This document shows, in pieces, positions 1 through 13,200 of a stretch of 64,000 nucleotides of DNA. The stretch's first letter is position 1, and every line of letters begins with the position of its first letter. Origin of the DNA: Tubulanus polymorphus (taxonomy: Eukaryota > Nemertea > Palaeonemertea > Tubulaniformes > Tubulanidae); the NCBI RefSeq assembly GCF_964204645.1, contig NC_134028.1, positions 3,198,501 to 3,262,500 of the forward strand, given 5' to 3'. The position numbers were made by a program, and so were the translations under genes. The notes under the pieces were generated by a model. It searched no databases. It saw only the letters and a program-made list of their open reading frames with translations, and was not told where the DNA came from.

Positions 1-186
1 AGATCATGAATTAGAAATTTCACCGTAACTAAATACAAGTGTAGCTACATGTAAGAATATGCACTATAATATATACTACTTTCTAGTTCAAGATTCTCAT
101 GTTAAGTAAATAAAGGAACAAATCAAATAATAATTTACGCATGAGAATTGCACGTGTACGGAGACATAGTTCAGGAAGGAACTTAC

Positions 187-1604
187 CACCGTGCCATTGT
201 GGAATATTGGTATCCTGTCTACTACGATGGCGAGATGATGATGATGATGAGGAGGAAGGTTGATGAGACGACATGGAATAACTGCCGAGTCCGAAGAGTA
301 GATGACAGGGTTCGTGTCCGGCCGGGGTACAGCGCCACGCGACGATCACCACTATTACTAACATTACACCCAAACCTGCAATTAATGAATCTATTAGAAA
401 CATTCATATTAATTATCTAAGCAATATTGATCTTAAAACAAATTCTAGCTCCAGTTCTATGGATGAGACTATAGTTGAGGCTAAGCTGAATTCAAGTACC
501 AATAGTCGAACATTGCGTGCACTGAGACTGGAACTGTGGACCGACTGAACCACTAAATCATGGAGTCACATTGAGCAGGGTGGACATATTCTCCCACCAT
601 TTGCAGGTGAACGCAGAAACTTTTAGGTTAGAAATCAATTCATTTTTCATGAATCCCATATTGATTAAGTCTGAAGCGAAGCTAAGTAAGATTTAAAGAA
701 AAACGTGGCCAATAGCATATCTGAGAAATGAATAATCAAGAATGAATATAGATGACTTACCGATGAACATGAGAGACAGACTTAGGTAACTAGAACCAGT
801 CATATGAAGAGCACCGAGGATAATTCCTGTTACGATACAACACAATCCGAGCACAGATAGTAAAACTAAAACCCATTTAAAATACGTCATAGTCGTAATA
901 CACGCTAGACAGCTATTACACTTGCATTGCGCGGCGTTTTCATCGACGACGGTCGACGAACGACGACGCCGATTCCTCCGTACGAATCGACCCTCCGGCA
1001 TTCGTATCGAGATTCCTGCGCCGCGATCGCGTCTCGATTGTCGTGCGGAACGCGCGCACGATAGCGATTCGTACGCAGGTGGAAGATGCGAGTTGAGAAT
1101 GTCCGGTAAATGTTGTTGCTGCTGCGATGACGATGTCGATTCCCCGTTTCGCGGTATATATCGTCCGGGATTCAGATTCGATGTTTCGACGCGAAGGTGG
1201 TTTTCGTGACTAGTCGCCGGATCATCCGTTCCACTGGTACCGCTCCTCGGTTGCGTCATATTTACAGCGCCCCCTGTAGGATTAGCAGCGCTCGGACCTT
1301 GCATATCTTCGGTGACGAACACTCTAACGATACCATCGCTATCGCTACTAATACTCGCGACGCTCGATTCGGAGCGCTCCGTATCCGAGCGAATTCGTTG
1401 AGCGGTTCCCGATTCGGATGCGACAGTAATGCCCCCTAGTGACGATTTCAAGGTCTCTGCCGCCGACGTCGTCCCGGCGGTTGACACTTCCGAGAACATA
1501 CGTTCCGTATTTATCGCAGTAGAATAACTCACTAGTACATCGGGTTGTCTTGACGCTATATTAACACCGCTGTGTAGCGTTAAAGTCCTGCTGGTGAGAG
1601 CCAT
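187..1604 (-). CDS. two-TM, PPxY-containing membrane protein (5' part of gene, runs off left edge)
   Basis: Exon 1 runs 1604 to 761 (ATG at 1604) and ends in phase 1 at a GTAAGT donor. Exon 2 runs 375 to 187 and ends at another GTAAGT donor, so the C-terminus lies beyond the left edge. About 230 residues of Ser/Thr-rich, polar and basic sequence precede a Cys-rich segment (KCNSCLACI). Two hydrophobic helices follow, one starting near WVLVLLSVLGLCC and one spanning the splice junction (LMFIG/LGVMLVIVV). After the second helix comes a Ser run and a polar tail. The motif LPPAYES contains PPxY, the usual ligand of NEDD4-type WW domains, so ubiquitin-ligase-controlled turnover is a reasonable inference. 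I do not recognise the family. The reading frame crosses the splice cleanly, so it is very likely a real gene. The hydrophobic pair suggests a hairpin membrane protein with a long cytosolic N-terminus, though topology is not proven. Confidence 0.75.
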
Positions 1605-4600
1605 TGTCGTATAATACCACCATAACGATCACGTGCAATCATAAGTTGAATGTCTGTTTTTCGTGTTGCAAATGGCTAGGTTTATAAGTAAACAAGTCCT
1701 CGGGGCGGTCGTCACTGCGCTATGGCTTCTCTGCAAATATAACAACAATACGTGTTTTAGAAATTAAACGGGTCAATCGGCTTTGAATCATAGCGGATTT
1801 ATTCGAACGAATCTGAAACGTAAACACGCGATTTTACACGGATCAAAAACCTTCACAAATACGTTGTTCGGTTCCTCATCTAAACAAAAGTTCCGGAAAC
1901 ATAATATCGAAGTAAATTTCCTAGAATTCTATTCAATGCATTCACTAAAATTATAAAGAAAACTTCTCGTGTCTACCGGTATAAATCTTTGTAAAAAAAA
2001 AAACCTGTAAAAGGATCTCAGTTCAAAGACCCTGCACAAAAAACTACGTCATGAATGTTTTAGTTTTCAAAAGTTTGTCATTTAACCGGTACCTAATGTC
2101 TGACAAACATCGATCATCCTTGACATTTGTTAGAATTTGTTTTCGATATCTCAAATTGAATTAAGAAATCTGAGGTTTGCGCCTCAAATTCCGCAAGCTT
2201 ATTTCAGAAAATCTCATTGAGATTGGCAATGGCCACAACAGAAAAGGGAATACCAGCGCAATAGTCTATTTCAAATGAAATCTGTAGAAATCACATGATA
2301 CATCTATTGATACATAAAAAAACACTTTTGATGAAAAATAGAATTTCCAATTACCCCATATCATTAGGAATTATTCAATATAACTATTGATCTATGAACC
2401 TCTGGATGGGTTCAGGATATTTGACTTTTCCAAGGGCTCAAACTGCGTACAGAACCTACCAGCGTAGAAATTGAAAAAGTTTCTTAACTCCAAGTTAATC
2501 GTAGCTTATACCTTTGATGCAGAATGAATAAAATGTCAGCAGTGTCTGATAGAAATCTATTATAAAAACATTTCAAACACTGAGTTAATTGTTCAAATGA
2601 ATAAAGAATTTACAATAACAATACACAAAGTGTTTATTTACACAGTGTATTTCAATCAGGTCAGTTATTCATTACTAATGAGATAAATATTACAGCTAAA
2701 ATCACACACTCAGATCTTGGTTTCTATAGACATTGAGACATTCTGTCACAGACAAGCAATACATATATTGCAAATTCAAATTTAAACTGTCTTAAAATGA
2801 CTTGCACAATATAACGCGGATACCCTGTCACTACTAATCGGCCAGGTCACTTTTGTAAACTGCAATAAAATTTGAAATCGGTTCATTTCTATAGCTGCCA
2901 GGTCTGTTATGGTTCGCCTGAATTATCCTGATTTTAAAGAATAATTCGTTAAAGCTTAATTAGATTGTTTAAGCCTAATTCTTAAAAGATAATTTCATTG
3001 ACTTACTAGCTGAATGTCTGTCATTGCTTTTTTTTTCAAAATTAGAGATTACCAAACATGAGAAAAGATAGATAGACGTGTCAGAAGAGAGAAAGTTCAT
3101 ACTCTAGGCCTATTGAAATGAATTGAAAACCTACTTGTTCGGAACAACGGCGGATCCTGTTCGAGTTATTTCAAAGTCGATGGAAGAGCACGAAATCTGT
3201 GATCTTACGAGCATTGAGGCCCACACTTAACTGAGTTGACTCACAGGATGTATCTGTGTTTAATTTATAGACACAGATTAAACTATTATTCATTCATTCA
3301 TTCATACACACACAGTCGTGTATTATATTGTAATCATGACTGATCAGACAAAAGAAAATATGATGGTGGCTCCGCTGCACTTGTCAATGCATCCTGTACA
3401 ATACCCTAGATTCTATTACACAGTTTAATAAGCTCTTCCCGAGGAGATCATATAACGTTGTTTTATTAGCAATAAAGTTGCCCTATATTTCATCGCAATC
3501 GTTCAAAGCACATTTCAAGTACAATTTCAGCCCTCATTCTCGAAACAATACCAACATCAATCGACAATTTCATTGCACGTAATTTCACGAGAAATTTTAC
3601 ATAATTGCCCAAAACATAATATGTACATATTATGCATATTCAGACGTTTACTTCCTGATAAGGTTTGTTGGAATTACTGAAAAAAGTCTTTCATAGAAAT
3701 TCACAAGCCTCATGCGAATGTTGAATAAAATTGTATTTTTCAATGTCTCTGAACGCGCGAATTGTAGCCACAGCCGACCGAGACAGTGTCAATCGATATA
3801 GAATAGACTTAGATGTTTTTGAATTAATATTTGAATAGCTTTACCCTTTTTGAAGCTGACAAGTTAAATTGCAAAACGTCTGTATGCCGATAGTTGAAGT
3901 ATAGCCGGTATAAAACAAATAGAGTTCCTATCGAAGCTCTAACAGTGCAACAGTGCAGTACAGTGGAGTGTACACTGAAACACTGCACTGTAAAACCAAA
4001 CATGAATAAATTATGACACAAATTGCAAAAACCCAGCAGATGCAATCTCGTTATTAAATTAGTCCAAAATTCGGATTGATTAAGTATTCAGTATAATTTT
4101 GGAACGTTTAAGAGATTCATCGTAAATACAGAGGCTATTTTTGTGAAATTAGGGTTAATCGAAATCTTGACAAGAAAAAAATTCCCAATAATCTTAAATA
4201 GAACAATATATTAAACACGCGAGACTTACCTGAAACTTTGTGAACTGATAAAAACAAGTGGATCCTCTAAAATAACCCAGACTTGTTAATTATAAACAAG
4301 TGTAGTCAGCTAGACCTGCTGGGATTGTGTTAACTGTACACAGTGTAGTAGTACTCATATAACTGAACTATCCACCGTTTGACACATGCTTGCTATTCAC
4401 TACATGGGTAATTATTACACAATGTGCAATAAATAATCACAGGGAGAGACAAATTATTGTTCTCTTAAGAGTGATCCTTTGTTTGCCTCATCAGCCAGAA
4501 GTGTGCCTCCCACAAGACCACATCCACCCATTTATAACAAATTCGAGGATGTCTTTCCCTGGCAGGTTGAATTGTTCCGATGTTGGTATAAAATCCGACA

Positions 4601-6137
4601 AATCAACAATAGCATTCAGAAGGGATTCGAGCTTCCAAAGAATATTTCCAGAGGCAATAAAGTTAAGAAGGAAATGGTGGATTTAAACCCAAATCTCGGA
4701 ATGACCAGCTGGCCTCCCTCAATCTATTGTGGTGAAATTACCTTTGCACTTGTCAGAAATCCATTGTATCTAGTAATGATGACATACTGTGAATGAAGAT
4801 GTGGCAGATGTCAGGAATTCCAGTTTTACACATAAATACATCTGTAAAGTAGGGATAGACTCAATCCGGCTATGGACCAGTTTACAATCCAGCCCGGCAT
4901 GACCTACAAATAATGTAAAACATTTAGATCATTTTCCAAGGTATGATTGACATACATTGAATAAGTAAATGGCTAAAGAAGACAGCAGTTTATTTACTAA
5001 GATGCCTTTCTTTCCTCATGGATGGCACTTAGTATCAATTACACACAGCCAAGGACTATAGTTCTATATCACACGGTGTCATCAGGCAATATACCTGTGC
5101 AATCAATCAAGATCCTATTTGCAATTCTGGGCACACCAGCCAACTTCAGCCTGAACTGCAGTCGCAGCATAACTAACTCTAAAATTCATCTCTGCCGGGT
5201 CGAGCGAGGAATTACAATTTTTACTAAATCTAGGTTAAAGTTAAATAAATACGCCTAATCACGAACCACCATTTCGATTTCAAACAGGGGAGTGGGTGTC
5301 GTTTACGAAGATGAAATTAGAAATACCATGCATGCGATGCGGAATAAAATTCAATTCAATCAATACACAAAAGTAAATGCGGCGTCAGTTTTAATACCTT
5401 TTTCATCAGTATTCGATGGCTGTCATCAAGGTGTAGCTTCTACACAAAACCACAGTCGTTTTAACAATCGGCGAATAATGGCAGCATCCTAAAAACTGAA
5501 AAGTTTCACGAGCATTCGGCGTTCAGTGGACCGTGACAAAACTCCTGTCAAACCGGGATACAGTACTAGACCGTACACTGCAAATACCGCTGTGAGCTGC
5601 ATCGATTCGAACCCTGATATTATACAGCGCGACACTGTACGCACGCTAATACATAAAAAATCCCTAGTTATCCGGGTCCACAGGGGCCTGACACAAACAA
5701 AGGTTTTAACTGCTGCAGTAACTGATCCATGTGGATCCAGTAAGAAAATAATCAAATTCATGGTACCAAACTGCTAGGGTTTCGTCAAAAAAATGTATCT
5801 AATAATTTTCGAGTAATCATTCAATCAATCATTGTTAACCAATTTGTCAAATTCAATTAAATGTTTTTAGTAAAAGTTATGAAAATTCCAATTACTAATC
5901 AAAAGTACTTATGAATGAGTTAAAAACCATTTTACTAATCATGAGTATAAAATTACTAAAATTAACGATTAACAACAATCGTGTTGATTTTAATTACTAA
6001 TTCAACGCGTTAACTGAATAACCAATAGAGAAGGGAGTCTCTGTCTTTCCCCAAACCGGGAAGACTATCAACGAAATGAGAAACAACGAGGAGGATAACC
6101 ACAGGCTCGAAGGAGCCTACCACAGATCCTTCACAAT

Positions 6138-6201
<64 letters not shown>

Positions 6202-6551
6202 CGAACTTCTTGGTTTGCTATATCTGATAAATTCAAAGACCATAATGAAAGAAGGCATTGAAAATTAATACGTTATTTATTTTATTTACGTATACAAAAA
6301 TTTACAGAATCCTGTTCGTTAATACGGAATAATTCATATATAATCAAGCCAGCTTTTCCTGGGAGAATGATACAGATTAATCATCAATCAAGAACGTTTC
6401 TACAAAATGTCCATTGTAGCCTACACTTAAAATACAAGTTACTGAGTTATATTTCGCTGCTTAAGTTTTTTTTAATGACTAGACAGCACACATTTGCTCA
6501 ATAATCACCATGTCGTTTCATAAATTACAACCCCATATGTCGCTTTTTTCT
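1605..6551. other. gene-poor spacer
   Basis: I find no exon chain with consistent splice sites on either strand. Open frames at 4390-4796, 5022-5258 and 5489-5777 lack family resemblance and splice context. Content is AT-rich with a (GAT)n microsatellite near 6139, a 20-bp perfect palindrome at 3615-3634 and a short hairpin at about 3950-3992. The proximal part upstream of 1604 should hold the promoter of the left-edge gene. Confidence 0.6.
6139..6199. repeat. (GAT)n microsatellite, about 20 units
   Basis: An uninterrupted trinucleotide run. It opens long frames of poly-Asp on plus and poly-Ile on minus, which are artefacts of the repeat and not proteins. Confidence 0.98.
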
Positions 6552-7507
6552 TTATCTTTTCTCCAATTGCTTGAATTTGGCCTCTGAAAAATAGGTGACA
6601 TTAAATCATAATTAAGCAAAATGGTACAGTTTCAACAGCAGGTTCGACTTTATTTAAGCTTACCTAAACGTTTAGAATAATTGTCGAGCCTGTAAGTGGC
6701 TTGTTCTAAATTTGACACACTTTCTTCAATCTGGTCGATTTGATCCAAATATGGCTGCAAATTCCGATCTGAAAATAAAAGCAATTGATCAAGATCGAGA
6801 CTATATAAAAACAAGAGATATTTTAAGTGTAATACAAAAAATTGTAACATTGTTCCGAATTATTAGTGGAATGTAAATCCAAAATCAACAAGCCTATTTC
6901 GGGATTTATTTGTGCTGTATCTAATGAAACTTACATTTTTCATTAATATCAGTCATTCCGTGGTTGATGTTACCAGCTATCTGTTTCATTTCAGCATATT
7001 TCCCGATAGTAATACGATTCATTTGTTCTAATAATTTGTAATCTTCGGCTGTCGCTGTTGAGAGAAAACAAGGCTCTCGATGATTATGAGTTTGTATTCA
7101 ATGCTTTAAGACATTGTTTAAACATAACCCCTACACCTACCAGCTAAATCTCCTCTCATGTATTCAGCTGCTTTCTCGAACGCATCTCTACACAGAATCT
7201 TCAAATCAAGAGGCACACTGCCATCTCGTTTTTCAGCTTCAACATTTATAGTCGGTGGTCCTGCTGCTGCTGCTGCTGCTAAAAAATCAAAAGGATAAGC
7301 AACTGATGATATATGAGTATTATTATGACTGACAAACAAATTCTGTCAAAAAAATCAACAAGACGCCGAGAACGGACTGCTCACAGTGCTGGGACTGGGG
7401 CCGGGCGGACTACGTACTAACTCCTGCTCAAAAGAAACATTTACAATTGTTTTTTAATATACAATACTGAATATTGTATAAATCTCACCATCCTTCTGTA
7501 AATCCAT
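6552..7507 (-). CDS. BLOC1S2: BLOC-1 complex subunit 2
   Basis: Five exons: 7507-7489, 7278-7141, 7054-6935, 6768-6664 and 6583-6552, giving 137 residues (the human protein is about the same length). The start is MDLQKD followed by a short Ala run. The diagnostic core is present: [12 protein letters not shown], then [14 protein letters not shown], then [15 protein letters not shown] and [19 protein letters not shown]. These are the heptad-rich helices of BLOC1S2. The protein is a coiled-coil subunit of BLOC-1 and of BORC, acting on cytosolic faces of endosomes and lysosomes in cargo sorting, lysosome-related organelle biogenesis and lysosome positioning. All junctions are GT-AG and keep phase. 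The start codon lies 433 bp from the divergent RNF181 start, suggesting a shared bidirectional promoter. Confidence 0.95.
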
Positions 7508-7940
7508 GATTGTTTTTGTTGATAAGATGAAAGTTTGAATAAATACCCAATTCAATTCAAATTTTACTTCCTGATTAGTGTTCGGCGCATCCGTATTTAA
7601 GCCGGTGGCAGCACTTTCCGGTGTAATACTCGCTTGCCAGGGTTTAATTGCCTAATGTCAAACCGCTAATATCTCACCGCATGATAGCACCTTCGTTATT
7701 AAACATAAGCTTCACTAATATGCCAGTTTAATATGGACGAAATCCTTCCCAAAAAGTATATTTTTGGAAGTAATTTGAGAAAATTTGTTTTTCAGCGTAT
7801 TTTTTATTGAATTGAATTGGTTAGATATTTCACAACATGATGCATTTTTCTGTGAACATAGTACATTTTGCTTTGTCATTCTAACGTGAACGTGAACGTG
7901 AACGATATACAACATCCAACTCAAGCAATTTCTTTTTTGA

Positions 7941-9005
7941 ATGATGGCTTGTTATTTTGATGAACATAATTGTCAACCACTTAAAGATGGAGAACAGCCG
8001 AACCATTTACTTCATTTAGCCAGGTAATGACAATTGATCGTAATCCTCCGTAAATTAATTCAAATTACCAAAGTACCGACCAGTCTTGTTCTGTTTGTTT
8101 GCTGAATGACAGTTGATTGATGAGTTGTGTAGTGTGAACTGTAGGCCTACGTACCAGTCAGTGGGATCACACCTTTTTGACAGCTACACTTTCCCTGTCT
8201 ATGAAAGGCAGACAGATTGTCCTATCTGATTACTCTTCATAGAGAATGTTTTTAATGTGTAGGCCTAATTTTACGTTTCTTCCTTATGAAAAATTCTTTC
8301 CTTTTCAGGCTTTTACTTGACAGTGGACTTATATTTGAGGAAGAATTTGCCAGGTAGGCCCTAGGTTCCCATGCCTCATATTAACAAATTTTGTTCGTGG
8401 GATATTTGATCTTCTTTTCTCACAAATTGTATTATTTCAATATTCCTCGTTCAGAGAGAAACCTCCACCTCCGGCATCGAAGAAAGTTGTTGAAGAGCTA
8501 CCAGTTAAATTAGTGACCCCCTCTCAAGCAGGTTTGTTGGTTGATATACCAGTTTATTCTTTGAGGTTATCTTAAAACTACAAATATTGCTGTATCTACA
8601 TTATAGAAGCTAAACTGAGCTGTCCGATCTGTCTCTTGGAATTTGACGAGGAAGACGAGACTAGAGAAATGCCATGCAATCACAGATTCCATCCTAGATG
8701 TATTCTACCATGGTTAGGAAAGGTAACTAGGTTTTACTGTTGTTGAATGCATTTTTATGAAGATGTCCGTATTAGTCTAACTGTTGCACTATTTCAGACG
8801 AACACGTGTCCAGTTTGTCGTCATGAATTACCCACTGATGATGCCGAGTATGAGCAATATCGAAAATACAAGGTTTGTTAACTTAAAAAAAACTCCCTTT
8901 TTCAATCTGTTTAACATTATTCACTAACGTCGTTCCATTTTTTAGGCTGGACAGAAACAAAGGGAACACGATCTTCAAACTCTTCACAGCTCAATGTTTG
9001 GTTGA
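7941..9005 (+). CDS. RNF181: E3 ubiquitin ligase RNF181
   Basis: Six exons: 7941-8023, 8309-8353, 8455-8531, 8607-8722, 8798-8872 and 8946-9005, coding for 151 residues, close to the vertebrate length. Two ATGs are adjacent (7941 and 7944); the second gives [10 protein letters not shown], matching the family N-terminus (MASYFDEHDC in human). The linker [13 protein letters not shown] precedes a C3H2C3 RING-H2 finger starting near residue 74 ([38 protein letters not shown]). RNF181 is a small RING ligase that catalyses ubiquitin transfer from an E2. The C-terminal tail after the RING is charged and ends SSMFG. An AATAAA lies a few bases beyond the stop, unusually close, so the real poly(A) signal may be further on. 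Divergent partner: BLOC1S2. Confidence 0.96.
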
Positions 9006-9918
9006 ATTAAATAAAAAACTTTCACAAAATAAATTATTCATCTATCATACCAAACATCAAGATTTGATTTTCTTACTGATCAATTAAAGTTCTGTTCCGC
9101 ATTGTTAATCAGGTTTGAGGCAACCAATCCATTCCGTCCTAGTTATGGATGTATTAAAATGTGGGCTGGGAAGTATTGTCAATTCCTGTAACAAGTTTCT
9201 CTATCTTAGACATAGAGGATGATGGATGCTAAGCAAGCCCCAAACTGAGAGTTCAAAGAGCAACTAGTTTCACCTTCTCTTGTTGAATTGGCACCCGATA
9301 TGCACAGCAGTTCCTACACTTTCATCATGGCACTTTCCCTCATTGGTATGCCTGAATCCATTCCACAAGAAATCAGACCCATGGTAGTCTGTTTAAAGAT
9401 CCTATCTTGCCTATCCAAGAATAAGAAACTACAATATCATCTATATATACAAATTTGTTACATTTATTACACCATAAAACTGACATGTATAAAAATATTT
9501 ACAGGATCATTCAACGTTACTAATAGGATTGAATCGATTGTGAAATAATGCAATTGAGATTTCAGCGACAGTTCATTGCACATTACTCTCCTATGAAGTT
9601 GTTTTCATACAATAAATAAGTTGATGAACCTGTTCGAATATTTTGACGTCTCTCTCATGATATACACCGGACAGTCTCGTGAATAGACAGCAAATCCGTG
9701 AAGCGATAAAATATGTATACAGTAGTTTGTGCACGAAACAATAAAAGTACATTTTTTTTCTAAATAAAATATGTACAAATGCGGCCATATATAACGGGGT
9801 AGGTACGGTAGCAGTGCTGATATACTCAAACTCCCCTCAAACTTCAGTATCATGATCCTGAAATAAATATAGATATATACCAACAATCAATGAATGTTTA
9901 AACTTTTCCTCAAAACTG
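9006..9918. other. spacer downstream of RNF181
   Basis: Contains the RNF181 3' UTR and AT-rich sequence. I see no supported exon. Open frames at 9288-9548 and 9591-9886 have no splice context or recognisable motif. Confidence 0.5.
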
Positions 9919-10171
9919 CATTCTCACTCAGCAGGGATTCAAACTTGACCACGGCACATAACCCTGGTTGAATAGCTTCAGTGCGCAGGTATATGCGTTG
10001 GTAAACCGCCCAAAAACATCCCTCGTATAATCCCTGGTGAAAGTTTCATGGATAACTATAAAATGGAATAACGACAGGGTTTCTGGTTGGCTAATAATGA
10101 CATCATCTAAGAGATGCATTTACCTGCATACTTGGTAGGGTTATCATTCAAATCCCTTCCGAGGGAGGATG
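9919..10171. mobile_element. short non-autonomous element, 9-bp TSD, copy A
   Basis: A 253-bp segment flanked by the perfect 9-bp direct repeat TCAAAACTG (9910-9918 and 10172-10180). Its right end reads GAGGGAGGATG and the left end CATTCTCAC followed by CAGCAGGGATTC, so the termini are imperfect inverted repeats. Internal sequence (GGTATATGCG, the GGTTTCTGGTTGGCTAA block, GACATCATCT) matches the element at 22963-23301. A 9-bp target duplication and long inverted ends suit Mutator-like (MULE) elements. No coding capacity. Confidence 0.8.
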
Positions 10172-10271
10172 TCAAAACTGGGGGCTTGCCTCAAAAAACA
10201 CAAGATTCAATATCATATGAATTTTAACTCACCGACAATGATTTATAGATGTTGAAACCTGCAGCAGTTGC

Positions 10272-13200
10272 TCATTGACGACTGTATGGATGATATTGGC
10301 TTGATGAAGCGTTGGTGTTATTCGCAGCACTGCTAGCACTGGCAACTTGTTGGTTACCACCGCCGCGACGAGGAGCTTTACCGTAATTACTCTGCTGCTG
10401 ACCACCTGCATAAAACCATTATAAACATTAAACTCAGGTTCTAATTCGGTAACAAAAAGATCCTGCTTCAAACTGTACCCATTAGGCATAGTCTAATGTA
10501 CAACTCCTTAAGTATCTTATTGCCTATATCTCAAAATTAGTTAATGACATTTAGCTCGAATAAAAGGAGTTTCAAGCATCTTTGAAAGTATTTTCTGCTT
10601 AAGGAATCACGGAGTCGTAGGGACCCTGATGACGCAACAGCGTCAAAATTAGTTCATTATAAATCAAAGCTTAGAACTCTAACAAACTAACCTTGATTGT
10701 TGTAATTGTACCAGTCACTGTAGTTATAACCTGAATAAGAAACATATGTATTGTGAACTAATGCCAACTCTATCAAATAATAATTGTTCTATTTAAGAAT
10801 CAGGCAGGGCACTTATATTTCAGTTGATCTGTCAAAATCCAATGAATTAACAGTCAAATATGTAAGACAAAAGAAAGAAACGATTTTACTTCCAATATAA
10901 CAATCTCAACTAACTTTCCTGATTCTACTAATTTCTACCCTGATTTCTAGCTTTTTTCTTTTTACAAAATTCACCAAATTTTGACTGATTTCCAGGTTGG
11001 TGGCCACCTTGTACAGAATATAACATCGTAACATACCTTGATAGTAGCCGCTCTGGTCAGCTCCGTATCCACCATACCCGTATGACGGATCGTAATAGCC
11101 CTGGTTGTTATACTGGTGGCCGTAGTCCCCATAACCGCTGTAGTCGTAATATTGGGGGTGGTAATCGTAACCGCCATAGCCACCACCGTAACCCTGATGA
11201 TTATAACCCTGGTGATCGTAGTAACCTTGATTGTAATAACCGCCACCTGTTAGGATACAAAAAAATAACATAACCACTTTTGTCAAGGAGCCAGCAAAAA
11301 TTTCAGTTAAAGATTATATACAGAATTGAACTACACGCACAATGTGGCTAAGTCACGTGTATCTCCCCGGGAAATTCAAGACTGGTAACGAACATATTGC
11401 GACAGAGTTCATTTATTGTTCACTGACTTAGTAAGAATTATACGTTAAAGTCATGTTGATACTCTCACAACAAGTTTCAAGATACTAAATACAATAAATC
11501 AGCTGTCAGAGGTATCAAAACTTATCATGCCTATAATCAAATTATATACAAATGAATTTCTAAGTAAAGTATTTAGCTGGTGTTAATCCAAATCACAAAG
11601 GATTTCATTCAGGGGGGGGGGGGGGGGGGCAATTGTCCTAGAATCGATAGGAGCCAATGTTTCGTATTAAAGATGAATATTTGAAACTATTGGACGGTAA
11701 GACAATACGAACCTCCACGGCCGCGACCACGTCCTCGACCACCATAATCACCACGATAACCTCCACGTCCTCTGCCGCGTCGATTAGGATCCGGAGCAGG
11801 CGTCGCCTCGCGTACGTCCACCTGAAAACGACAAACATCAACCGACTATTAATCACGCACGCCGATGATGAACAGGTCGCGATTTCCAATATTACTGTAA
11901 CTGAAATTTGAATTCTATTTTTATTAGTAATAGCTTTAATAATAATGATAATAATATGAGACGACGAGAGCGCACATAAATAAAATCATATTCTTAAATA
12001 TATTTGCTCTCTCGATTAATAACGTGAACAATAACTCAAATGAGCAAAAACAAGTTACATTTACCATCATCATAATCATCACACAACGAACCGCGTATAT
12101 TGATTGACACATAAACATTATTCAGCGAAATGCATTTAATTAAACGGACGCCAAAATTGAAAAACGATAGACAATACTCGAATATCGATTCTTCTCTCTT
12201 ATATTACGTCTATTTACGAGCTATATCTAAAACTTAAATTAAGAATCCGCCCGTATGAAGGGCTATATGGTTTTTAGAATTTTTTTTTTTTCGTTTATTT
12301 TCTCGTATTTTTTTTGTTTTGTTTAGAAACCTCGCCGGGGGGTTGCTCGTGCTGTCTTTAAGTTGTGTGTCTATACCTCAATACAAGCATCCATCTCATC
12401 TAACGAGCAGCAGCTGCAAACATGAGAACAAAATCGCATATCATTCATCAAACCACAGACTGTGTGACACGTTCTTAGCCCTTTTTTTGCACGGCACTGA
12501 CCCTGTTTTTGCAACTTACTTAATCATTCGTTACCTTTATATTACATTTACTCGTTTTTTAATGATGCAATACTAGATAAATCGCAAAGACTGCATTTGA
12601 CACATTTACAACAAGCGAATCGCAGTTGCCGGATTAGAAAAAATAATTCAACTTCACTGAAATATTGATGATATTGATTTTGATAATGCTCATGTAGGAT
12701 TTAGAATGACATTTGAAGTAAAACCACGAAAAATTTACTTTATTTCCGACCACAGCCACCAGTTTTGAAATCTATCAAATGATTTAACCCGATGAAGCAA
12801 ATCAATATCCAAAATGTGTCAAAATATCAAAGAGAAACGCTCACAAATATGCGTTGACCAAAATAATCGGGAAACTGCGATTCATTTCATTGAAATGGAA
12901 TAACTTTAAATAAACATGACTGAAGAAGGACGATTATCTAAGCAGGCATTCTCGCATATTTAAAACCTGCAATAAGAAGTTGTACTCTAGAAAAACTCTG
13001 CAATGAATCAGAAGTAAATTAATTATTTTTTTATTACGCTTTAACTCGTGTCTTTAGTATGAGTTATCAAGTATGACACGACGTGTGAAGAAAACGTACC
13101 TCTTTTTCGCCGATAACGTGAGTCTCGGGATGAGCCAGCGCTTTCTTCGCTTCCTCCATCTTATCGAACATCACGAAAACGTACGACTGTTTTTGATCGG

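Noticed and set aside
3950-3992. Possible microRNA-like hairpin (ACAGTGCAGT paired with ACTGCACTGT)
   Set aside because: Stem is short, about 10 bp plus a broken inner stem, well below a pre-miRNA.
4390-5777. Several 80-105-codon frames in the left spacer
   Set aside because: No splice context, no family resemblance and overlapping frames on both strands.
6076-6261. Poly-Asp and poly-Ile open frames
   Set aside because: Pure product of the (GAT)n microsatellite.
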